31,245 nt of DNA from a virus. The translations under genes and the position numbers were made by a program. Below, piece by piece: positions 11,784 to 19,400 of this stretch. Within the stretch, counting starts at the first letter, position 1. Every line of letters starts with the position of its first letter. Below the pieces are notes generated by a model. It was not told the origin of the DNA, did no database searches, and saw nothing but the letters and a program-made list of their open reading frames with translations. The DNA is taken from positions 1 through 31,245 of the IMG/VR virus record IMGVR_UViG_3300032322_000915; one strand, given 5' to 3'.

Positions 11784-12618
11784 ATATTCCAAGGGAGAGT
11801 CACACTGCTCCGTCACTGAACTCCTGCAAGGACCGAAGATCCGCATCCTTCGCAAGCATGGAATGCAGGAGGACGTGATCGACAGGCTATGGTCATCTCT
11901 TGGAACCGCGTGGCACCAGTACGCCGAGGAGGCGCTCGAAGGGTTCTCCGACTACATAGTCGAGGAACGATATTACCACACCATCAACGGCTGGGTAGTA
12001 TCGGGTCAAGTGGACATCCAAGCTCCACTCGACAACGAAACGTGGCGCATCTACGACTGGAAGGTAACCACCGAATCCAAGATCGAGCGAGGCGTTGCGT
12101 CAGAATGGGAGGCGCAATTAAATCTGTACGCATACTTGATTCGCCAAACGACTGGCAGGATAATATCAGAGGCAAAGGTGATCGCTATTGTACGAGATCA
12201 CAAAAGAAACGTGTTCGTTAAAGATCAAAGCGGGCCAGTGCGGATAATGGACATTCGCCTGTGGCCCTTTGAGCAGCAGGAAGAGTATGTACAGCAGCGG
12301 GTGAAGCTCCACCAGCAGGCTGAAGAAGCCCATGCTTTTGGCGAGCCGCTGCCAGACTGCACCGAACAGGAACAGTGGCGTATGCCCGACAAGTTTGCAG
12401 TGATGAAAGAGGGCGGAACCCGAGCCGTCAAGGTATTCGATACCCAGGAGGAAGCCGAACAAAAACTAGTACAAATAGAGAACGGCTGGATCGAAGTTCG
12501 ATCTGGCATAGCACGAAAGTGCGAAGGCAACTACTGTGGCGTTGCATCGAAGTGCGAGCAACGCGCCAAAGAAATCAAAGAAAAAACCAACAGAGGAGAT
12601 GTAACACCGTATGTCTAA
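11710..12618 (+). CDS. RecB-family PD-(D/E)XK nuclease
   Basis: The 302-aa product has H69 in 'LGTAWHQYAEEAL', D102 in 'SGQVDI', the 'YDWK' motif (D116, K118) and 'QLNLYAYL' (Q136, Y140). These are the successive motifs of RecB-type exonucleases such as Cas4 and phage exonucleases. One cysteine (C33) near the N-terminus and three near the C-terminus (CEGNYCGVASKC) resemble the iron-sulphur cluster layout of Cas4/AddB nucleases, with spacing C-x4-C-x5-C. AGGAGG lies 10 bases before the ATG. Next to an ERF annealing protein it is likely the exonuclease partner of a two-component recombinase. It overlaps the ERF gene by 8 bases. Confidence 0.8.
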   Translation: MQSNKRYGNRHNLPDPVAAVLTVDRYSKGESHCSVTELLQGPKIRILRKHGMQEDVIDRLWSSLGTAWHQYAEEALEGFSDYIVEERYYHTINGWVVSGQVDIQAPLDNETWRIYDWKVTTESKIERGVASEWEAQLNLYAYLIRQTTGRIISEAKVIAIVRDHKRNVFVKDQSGPVRIMDIRLWPFEQQEEYVQQRVKLHQQAEEAHAFGEPLPDCTEQEQWRMPDKFAVMKEGGTRAVKVFDTQEEAEQKLVQIENGWIEVRSGIARKCEGNYCGVASKCEQRAKEIKEKTNRGDVTPYV

Positions 12619-13282
12619 CACCCATCTCATCGCTGCTATCGGCAAGGTGATGGCAGGCGTGGGGTTTGTTCAGAAGGCTGGGAAGAATGAGTTCCACGGC
12701 TACAAGTACGCCACCGAAGGCGATGCAATCAATGCACTCCGTCCGCATCTGATTGAGAATGGATTGGTTATCGTATCCGATGTTCTGGACTGTAAAGGAC
12801 CAGACGAGTACGGAAACACCACCGTACGAGTTGCGTATACGATAATGCACGAGTCTGGCGAGAGCATGACCTGCCACTTCTTCGGCTGCGGTAACGACAA
12901 AAACAAGAACGGCATTGGCGACAAAGGATTGTACAAGGCGCTGACCGGGGCCAACAAGTACTTTCTGCTCAAGACGTTTCAGCTTGAGACTGGCGACGAC
13001 CCAGAGCGAGACGAGAACCAAGCTGAGTTTGTCGCGGCACCACCTAAGCCCAAGCCAACCACCCCAAAGCCTGCTGCGCCTACCCAAGCTGCTCAGGCTA
13101 TTGATATTGAACAACTCATCGCACAGATAGCCGACGAGTTGGAGCATTGCGCCAGCAAGACAGAGGCGCGGCAAGTGTGGACTCGCTACCAAGCCGAGAT
13201 AAACAGTGCCAAATTGCAGAATCCAAGCCGTGAGGCTGAGATCACTGCCCTATTTACCAAGGCTGCTAAACAGCTTCCCTAA
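12611..13282 (+). CDS. ERF-family single-strand annealing protein
   Basis: The 223-aa product begins MSNTHLIAAIGKVMAGVGFV and has 'NEFHGYKYATEGDAINALRPHLIENGLVIV' and 'GLYKALTGANKYFLLKTFQLETGDDPE', the hallmark segments of ERF-type single-strand annealing proteins (P22 Erf). A Pro/Lys/Ala-rich linker (about residues 143-163) leads to a helical tail. These proteins anneal complementary single strands to circularise or repair phage DNA. The adjacent nuclease supplies resected ends. GAGGAG is upstream though 12 bases away. Confidence 0.8.
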   Translation: MSNTHLIAAIGKVMAGVGFVQKAGKNEFHGYKYATEGDAINALRPHLIENGLVIVSDVLDCKGPDEYGNTTVRVAYTIMHESGESMTCHFFGCGNDKNKNGIGDKGLYKALTGANKYFLLKTFQLETGDDPERDENQAEFVAAPPKPKPTTPKPAAPTQAAQAIDIEQLIAQIADELEHCASKTEARQVWTRYQAEINSAKLQNPSREAEITALFTKAAKQLP

Positions 13283-13293
13283 AGGAGAACTCT

Positions 13294-13572
13294 ATGGAAA
13301 ACAAATACTTAGACACTGGCGCGTTGTTCGCCAACGACCGCAAGCAAAACGAAAAGGCCCCCGACTGGAAGGGCGATATCGAAATCAGCGCCGATCTGAT
13401 TAAGAAACTGGCGGCTGAAATCAAGGCAGGCAATCCTGCCAAGATCTCCCTGGCTGGATGGAACAGAGTTGCCAAGAACGGCAAGACGTTTCTTTCCATC
13501 AAGGCCAGCACCCCTTACGCTCCCCAGCAGGCAGCGCCTAAGGCTAGTGGCGATAAGCAACCATGGGAATAA
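13294..13572 (+). CDS. Small protein in recombination module, possibly single-strand DNA-related
   Basis: The 92-aa product begins MENKYLDTGALFANDRKQNE and has 'APDWKGDIEIS' and 'ISLAGWNRVAKNGKTFLSIKAS', then a Pro/Gln/Ala tail ending 'KQPWE'. The '.TGALF.N..K....PDWKG.I' start and 'GW.....G..FLSIK' core resemble DUF736-like or small OB-fold proteins found beside recombination genes. AAGGAG precedes the ATG. Its position right after ERF suggests a DNA-maintenance role, but no family is certain. Confidence 0.6.
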   Translation: MENKYLDTGALFANDRKQNEKAPDWKGDIEISADLIKKLAAEIKAGNPAKISLAGWNRVAKNGKTFLSIKASTPYAPQQAAPKASGDKQPWE

Positions 13573-13829
13573 GCATGGAAGGAATACTAGGGGGATTGTT
13601 ATTGATTGTCGCGGGATGCGCCATCATCCTGTGGCTTTATGTGAGGCAGCACGGGAGAGCGTACTTCTGGGGGCGAGTAGCCGCAAGAGCGAAAGCGAAT
13701 CACGATGCCTCGATCATCCGGGAAAAAGTAGACCAAGAACTTATCAAGCTATGGCTTGAGACAAAGGAGAAAAATGAAACTAACGCCCAAACAACGAGTG
13801 ATTGCGCGTGGAATGAACGCACTGTCTGA
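13563..13829 (+). CDS. Small membrane-anchored protein (88 aa)
   Basis: The product begins MGISMEGILGGLLLIVAGCA with one clear membrane helix (about residues 5-26) followed by a basic cytoplasmic-type tail ('HGRAYFWGRVAARAKANHDAS'). It overlaps the previous gene by 10 bases; the ATG at 13575 is an alternative start. The last 56 bases overlap the next gene in another frame. No family recognised. Confidence 0.5.
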   Translation: MGISMEGILGGLLLIVAGCAIILWLYVRQHGRAYFWGRVAARAKANHDASIIREKVDQELIKLWLETKEKNETNAQTTSDCAWNERTV

Positions 13830-13968
13830 CCTGATCTACGAAGGCAACTTCGGACCAGAAGACGCAGAGCGAGAACTAGGAAGAGCCTACGATGCCGGGT
13901 TACGGCACGGCAGGCAGGGCACAGAAGAACAACCCGCGCCACCTCCCGTGGTGCAAGCCATTAACTAA
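13774..13968 (+). CDS. Hypothetical small protein (64 aa)
   Basis: The product begins MKLTPKQRVIARGMNALSDL and ends in a Pro-rich tail ('EEQPAPPPVVQ'). AAAGGAG sits five bases before the ATG at 13774, a strong ribosome-binding site, so this start is preferred over one at 13756. Predicted helices in 'EDAERELGRAYDAGLRHG'. Its stop codon is followed by an AACCAGC/GCTGGTT hairpin (13968-13985). No family recognised. Confidence 0.55.
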   Translation: MKLTPKQRVIARGMNALSDLIYEGNFGPEDAERELGRAYDAGLRHGRQGTEEQPAPPPVVQAIN

Positions 13969-14017
13969 ACCAGCAAGGGCTGGTTGTGAGAGCAGCCAGC
14001 CCACTAGAGGAGAAGAT

Positions 14018-14185
14018 ATGGAAGACAAAGACTATTGGAGAGCGCGGTACCAAGCACTGACAGAGCAATATGATCGTGAAACTATATCGCTAAAGAAATC
14101 AGTTGATGAACTAAGCGCAAACCTGGAGCGTATCCGTCGAGAGTTGCGGGAGATGGTTGGCATGATTGGAGGAAGACATGAATAA
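14018..14185 (+). CDS. Small coiled-coil protein (55 aa)
   Basis: The product begins MEDKDYWRARYQALTEQYDR and is a nearly continuous charged helix ('ISLKKSVDELSANLERIRREL'). AGAGGAGAAG precedes the ATG at 14018. It overlaps the next gene by 8 bases. Such small helical proteins are frequent next to phage DNA-metabolism genes, but no function can be inferred. Confidence 0.55.
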   Translation: MEDKDYWRARYQALTEQYDRETISLKKSVDELSANLERIRRELREMVGMIGGRHE

Positions 14186-14471
14186 CAAACACGCCGCGCG
14201 GCTGCGGGGTATGGCGGAAATTGAAAACAGCGGCGAACTGATGTTTGCTGCCGTTGGCGACGAGGACGCCGCTGCATACAGCCGCTTCGCGAAAGCCGCG
14301 ATGTTGGCCGGGGCTGAGGCCCTGGAGGCAGTGGAGGTGGCGAAGGCGGCGCTGGTGGAACTCAAGAAAGAGTACGAAGGCGCGGGCATGGCAGACGAAA
14401 AGCGGAAGGTGACCTACAAGTGGTCGTTGACGCGCATCAACGCCGCCCTGGCGCGGCTGGAGGGGAAATGA
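14178..14471 (+). CDS. GC-rich helical protein (97 aa)
   Basis: The product begins MNNKHAARLRGMAEIENSGE, is Ala/Glu-rich and helical, and starts after TGGAGGAAGAC. 'EDAAAYSRFAKAAMLAGAEALEAVEVAKAALVELKKEYEG' is a long amphipathic helix. Its base composition is markedly GC-richer than the genes before and after this block, suggesting a separate origin. It ends in an ATGA overlap with the next gene. No family recognised. Confidence 0.55.
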   Translation: MNNKHAARLRGMAEIENSGELMFAAVGDEDAAAYSRFAKAAMLAGAEALEAVEVAKAALVELKKEYEGAGMADEKRKVTYKWSLTRINAALARLEGK

Positions 14472-15103
14472 CGAACGAAGAGAAAGCCAAGCTGTTAGAA
14501 AAAGAATCGCGCACCATTGACCGCTTCGGGTCTAGCCTAACACCGCCTGATAATTTTGCTGACATCCTCCGCGAGGCCGCGCAGGTGATGCGGGAGCTGG
14601 ACAAGAGATCGCTGCTGACCAGCCCCGACTGGAAAACCATGTATGAGGCTCAGGAGCGCGACATGGCGGCGCTGCGGAAGCGTGTCGGGGAGCTGCAGGC
14701 GGACCTTGCCACCGCTGGCAGCAACGTTCACACCCTCCGCGACGAACTGCGGGGGGCCCAGCAAGAGATGGCCGCTGATGCCATGCTGATCGCCGAGGCC
14801 CAGAGGGGTGCTGAGATCGTGGCCGACACTGAGCGGAGGCTGGAGCGGCGCATCGCCGAACTGGAGGCCGAGCGGGACGCGGCGCAGGCCGGGGCGGCTA
14901 GGGCGGTGGAGGCGCTGACGCAAGGAAGGGTACTGGCGCAGGAAGTGGTAGGCGAAACATGGGATCTGGCAGGCAGTTTCACCGACAAGGAGCAGGCACT
15001 GTTCGATTGGGTCGAGGATCTGGATTTTCTTAGATACCCGACTACCGCCCTCGACTGGCTCGCCCAGCGGGAGCGCGAGGCGGCGGTGCGGGGGATGAAA
15101 TGA
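14468..15103 (+). CDS. GC-rich coiled-coil protein (211 aa)
   Basis: The product begins MTNEEKAKLLEKESRTIDRF from the ATGA overlap at 14468, with GGAGGGG upstream. Residues about 65-165 form a long coiled coil ('MAALRKRVGELQADLATAGS', 'RRLERRIAELEAERDAAQAG'). The ends look globular ('WDLAGSFTDKEQALFDWVEDLD'). Base use is strikingly GC-rich (45 of 60 bases at 14881-14940 are G or C) against 22 of 60 at 15121-15180 in the next gene. That points to transfer with the previous gene. Function unknown. Confidence 0.55.
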   Translation: MTNEEKAKLLEKESRTIDRFGSSLTPPDNFADILREAAQVMRELDKRSLLTSPDWKTMYEAQERDMAALRKRVGELQADLATAGSNVHTLRDELRGAQQEMAADAMLIAEAQRGAEIVADTERRLERRIAELEAERDAAQAGAARAVEALTQGRVLAQEVVGETWDLAGSFTDKEQALFDWVEDLDFLRYPTTALDWLAQREREAAVRGMK

Positions 15104-15399
15104 AACTAAAGGACACAACAGAAGAGAACTTAATCATATTCCTGAACAACTTAGACATCGCAGGAATAAAGGACCAATACCCAGAAGAGCAAGCGCAACT
15201 GATAGCAGGTTTAGTGACAGGATCCAAGCCACTCTTCGATGCGATTAATTTCGTAATGACGGATCCATACATGTCTCCAATGGAGAAAGTAGCAAGTCTA
15301 TTCGTTGCGGCGTTTCAAATGGGACGCCAGTTTGAACTGTTCAACGTAATGAACTCAATGAGAAAAGGAACCAATGAAGGTAAAACTGAAAACGCTTAG
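15100..15399 (+). CDS. Hypothetical protein (99 aa)
   Basis: The product begins MKLKDTTEENLIIFLNNLDI, starting in an ATGA overlap with the GC-rich coiled-coil gene. It is helical with mixed hydrophobic content ('KPLFDAINFVMTDPYMSPMEKVASLFVAAF') and no clear membrane span. The coding sequence returns to low GC. Its end overlaps the dUTPase start by 26 bases. No family recognised. Confidence 0.55.
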   Translation: MKLKDTTEENLIIFLNNLDIAGIKDQYPEEQAQLIAGLVTGSKPLFDAINFVMTDPYMSPMEKVASLFVAAFQMGRQFELFNVMNSMRKGTNEGKTENA

Positions 15400-15823
15400 C
15401 GCTAGTGTGAAGATTCCCGTGTACGCTCACGGGCCAGCAGAAGACGCAGGCATGGACCTATATGCCGATGAGCAGGTATGGCTGTATCCAAACCAGCCAT
15501 TGCTGGTTAAGACTGGGCTGTCTATTGAACTCCCTCCTGGATACGAAGCTCAAGTGAGGACTCGCTCTGGCATGGCGCTCAAGCACGGCATCAATGTGCT
15601 GAATAGCCCAGGAACGATTGATCCATCCTACCGTGGGGAGATCGGCGTGATCCTAAACTGGAACGGCTACCGTCAGGTTGGCGACCAACCCTTCGTGATC
15701 GGGGAGGGTACGCGCATCGCCCAGATGGTAGTAGCCAAGTATGAGTCGGTAGAGTTTGAGCAGGCAGACGACTTGTCCGATAGCACCCGTGGAGATTGCG
15801 GCTTCGGATCGACTGGGGCGTAA
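15374..15823 (+). CDS. dut: dUTP diphosphatase
   Basis: The 149-aa product has all five trimeric dUTPase motifs in order: AGMDLYA (25-31), RTRSGMA (62-68), NSPGTIDPSYRGEI (77-90, with catalytic D83 and stacking Y86), GTRIAQMVV (112-120) and RGDCGFGSTG (139-148). It hydrolyses dUTP to dUMP and pyrophosphate, which keeps uracil out of DNA and feeds dTMP synthesis. Length is typical. It starts inside the end of the previous gene, so coupling is likely. Confidence 0.95.
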   Translation: MKVKLKTLSASVKIPVYAHGPAEDAGMDLYADEQVWLYPNQPLLVKTGLSIELPPGYEAQVRTRSGMALKHGINVLNSPGTIDPSYRGEIGVILNWNGYRQVGDQPFVIGEGTRIAQMVVAKYESVEFEQADDLSDSTRGDCGFGSTGA

Positions 15824-15832
15824 CCAACAGCG

Positions 15833-15859
15833 GCCTAGGGTTGATTACCAGCCCTAGGC
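15833..15859 (+). terminator. Hairpin after dUTPase
   Basis: GCCTAGGG (15833-15840) pairs with CCCTAGGC (15852-15859) across an 11-base loop, followed by TTTCC. The stem is perfect and lies between the dUTPase stop and the next ribosome-binding site. The T-run is short, so it may be a weak terminator or a regulatory hairpin. Confidence 0.45.
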
Positions 15860-15875
15860 TTTCCAAGGAGAGAGC

Positions 15876-16406
15876 ATGAGAAGAACGAAAGAGAAGTACC
15901 CGGTAGGCTGGCAGATGGGCAAGCCTGAAATCCCAGAAGATGTGGACACAGAGGAAGAAGCGCAGGAAGAAGAGAGCCTGCCTCGCCGAGATCACTGTAT
16001 CCGTATCGTGATTAACGATAAGGATATGCCCGAAACTCTATTCGGGAAAGACGAAGCAGGCAATCCCGTAATGATTCGACAAGCAACCAAGGCAATGTAC
16101 CGCATTGCAGAAACAATTGCGTTAAAGCTAAAGTTCCTGCCCATGCCCAAGGTGAAGATAAAAATCGTGCGCTATAAGGTCCACGCCATGCGCGAATACT
16201 CTTCGTTTATTGACGTGTGCTTGCGTATTATATACCGCGCCGGAGTGATTGAATGCACCAGCGGCACAACGGTAAAAGCCCTATCAGTGGAATGTATAAA
16301 GAGCGATAGAGAGAAAGTGGTTATCTTAATTGAGCCAGTGAATGCTAGCGATACCGGGATGGGATCTGTGACTTCAGCTCCCGAAGAGGAGCAGCCAGTT
16401 CATTGA
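15876..16406 (+). CDS. Hypothetical protein (176 aa)
   Basis: The product begins MRRTKEKYPVGWQMGKPEIP, then a very acidic segment ('EDVDTEEEAQEEES', about residues 21-34), then a mixed alpha/beta core ('KVKIKIVRYKVHAMREYSSFIDVCLRIIYRAG', 'VKALSVECIKSDREKVVILIE'). AAGGAGAGAG precedes the ATG. The last 62 bases run antisense over the end of the 1996-aa virion gene. I considered a RusA-type resolvase but do not see the aspartates expected. Function unknown. Confidence 0.6.
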   Translation: MRRTKEKYPVGWQMGKPEIPEDVDTEEEAQEEESLPRRDHCIRIVINDKDMPETLFGKDEAGNPVMIRQATKAMYRIAETIALKLKFLPMPKVKIKIVRYKVHAMREYSSFIDVCLRIIYRAGVIECTSGTTVKALSVECIKSDREKVVILIEPVNASDTGMGSVTSAPEEEQPVH

Positions 16407-19400
16407 TTCTCTCCTGGATGTCGTTCAGCTCATCTCGTTTCTGATCGGCTGTTAGGTCAGGACTCGCCAGTACAGTACGCTTCAAGCGATTCAGGGCCTG
16501 CACTCGTTTGAGTGTGGGCTGAATTGCTTTGTCAAGAGATGCCATGGCGCGTAACTCTTCTTTCTTATCTTCCGACAACTCACGTTGTCCTTTCGACACA
16601 GCGCGAAAAGTAGTAGCTGCCATGTTCGCCGCCTCGTCCAGTTCGTACAAATCTTCAACCGCTCTCTTGCCGTTAGCAGATTTGAACAATGGACCAATAA
16701 CAGGGAGAAGGTAAGGCTCTGAAAAACGCAGGCGCTCTGGAGATGCTACATCCTTGCCACCAGAAAACAACATACCTGCTAGGTCAGCAGTCATAGCGCC
16801 AACGGTTCCAGTGTATCCTCGCACCAAATGATCCAGCTTTACGGGAGAGTAGCCGATCTCTTCGCCGATCTTCTTGTAAAATTCTGAGGTGTATTCGGTA
16901 TAGCGTTGCTCAGGGATAAGACGTTGCAGGTAGGCGTTTTCGATTGGCTTGCGCGTGTAGTAATCGAAGTTGGCCGCATTCTCAAGGAACGGACGGAATG
17001 CCTGTGGATAAGGATCGAACGATAGAGTACCCCAGAGCGCACGCTGTAATGCCTCAACCATCTCTGGGCCATCGGATTGGCCAAGATACCAAGACATCAA
17101 TCTCTCAGGCAGCATCTTGGTAATGATCCCCATTTCTTGCGGGATCGGGAACTTTACAACAGTGCCTTCCTTTATGCCGGGAATCCAATCAATTGGAATG
17201 AATATGTTGGCGTCCCGCTCGTCGTTTGTGGAGTTTAGCCACGCCTTGTTGGTGGCCATTGCAGCGGCATATAGCACTGACAAGATAGCTACATAGGCCA
17301 TCCTACGAACAGCAACCTTACGAGACCCAGCACCCATGCTGGCTTCTGCCAGCTTATCGCCAAACACGGTGCGAGTGAAAACATCCAGGCCCTGTAATCG
17401 TGCATTGAAAAACGGTAGAAGCGCCATGGCGATTTGAGCGCCACGAGAGTTGCCACGGCGACTGAAGTTGATGGTTTCCATGGCAGCAAATACCGCTTCA
17501 TCAACATCTCCAGTCTCCTCAAGAACCTTCTTGTACACCTGAGTTCTCGAAACGCCTTCAGATAATTCCGACACTCTCTCTAAAGCGCCAAACGATTTAG
17601 AGAATACGCCGAATAGCTTGGACATAGCCTCATCCTGTCCAGCGCCAATCTTCTTGCGGATTGATTTAGCAGTATCTGCAACAGACTGCTGTCGGATGCC
17701 AGAAGCCGCAACGCCAGCTTGCTTGAGCGCCCGATACTCTGGGGAGTTCTGCGCTACCGAAGCAATGCCCTTCATCCATTCACCAATTGGGGGGGTGAGA
17801 TCGGATCCAATACCACCCTGCATCCAAACCTGCAACACGTCGCGAACAGAGTTGCGAATGATGAACGAAGGCGATGCTGTTACGCCACGGCGCAAGATCT
17901 GGGTAAATACCCCCATTACCTTCAGGGCATCTTGCAGAGGAACACCGGACTTGGCGACTGCATCGTATACCATCGGGTCGTTCACTTGATAGTATTCCTT
18001 AACCCCATTGTTCTTTATGTTGATTACGTTTGTTCCGTATTCAGCGTCCTTTGGTTCCTGGATTTGCTTCATGTATCCAGTCTCTAGGCCGTCGCGAACA
18101 ACCCGCTGAGCGGCAACATTTTTCATGGCCGTGCCGACCATGTAGTAGGTGTTGTGAATGATGTTCTCCATGAAGTCATTCACGCGGAGATTGCGCCCAG
18201 TTAATGCTTTAGCGGCAGCAAGGTTAGTAGCTTTCGCGCCTACCATTGGCGCATCAACTTCTCCCGTCTCTATGTCTGCGCCTTCCGCTGTCTTTACAGT
18301 AGGCAAGCGATAGAAGGGGATGTAGTAAGCCTTCTTCCACAGCTCGCCCATGTTCTTGTCAATGAATCCGCTATTGACCAAAACATCAACCAGTTGGTTA
18401 TTGAAAGACTGGTACCTTTCTAAGGCACTATTGATGTCGTCATCCCCAGAAAAAGTATCCAAGGTCTTCTGAATCTGCTCTTTGCTGATTACCCCACCAG
18501 GATCCCTACCCGTCTTCATTAGATCCATGAACCGACGAGCACCAGCTACTTCGGCAAACTCTTCGAGTTTGTTAGCGAATCCCGGCTGAGATGCAGGCTT
18601 ATTAGCAAGATCCTGAAACATCTCAATCACAGAGTTCTGCGGATCGTCTTTAGCGATAACCCTCCCGCTTTCCGTAACCTCAAACCCACCATTCAATAGG
18701 CCGCTCATCGCTATGTCTTGAGCCTTATCAGAGAACAGCAACGCCTGATAAGCGCCAGAAGCAGCGGCGATGAACTTTGGATCCTGTGTTTGCTCGTATG
18801 CTTTCAATGCCCAAACACGAACAGGGTCATAACGATCCAAGAACTTCTGACGGAAAGAAGACCGACGATCAACTGAGAAGAAGTTGTAAACACGATCAAT
18901 CAATCCCTCCTTGGCCGGAGGAGTGAACATACGAGATAATCCACCAGGAGTTACTGAGACATCCTCGATCTCACTAGCTCCATCGCCAAGCCCAGTCATC
19001 ACATCGGGCTGGCCAGCAACGCGAGTCTTCTTCTTTCTCTTCTTCTTCTGCTGCTTTTCATTGGGCGCTGCTTTATCTCCAGGAGCAGAAGCAGTAGCTG
19101 GAGTGGCAGGAGTGGCGACAAACGGCTTAATCTCTTTTGGCGCTCCAATAGAAATCGGCCTCTGCCCAGAAACCTGCTTCCCTTGTGGCGTTACTTCAAA
19201 CGCCGGAGTATAAGCACGGCTACCAATTTCGCCAGACTTGATTGCAGCCAGCACATCTTCAGCAGAAGAGTAACCCATCTCGGCAGCAGTGCGACCGAAT
19301 CCAAGAACAGCCTTCACCTTGCCGAGAAGAGAGCGCGATACAGGATCCAAACGCTGAGGATCAACCTGGGTTAAATCAGCAGCAGCCTTAGCCACCGCTT

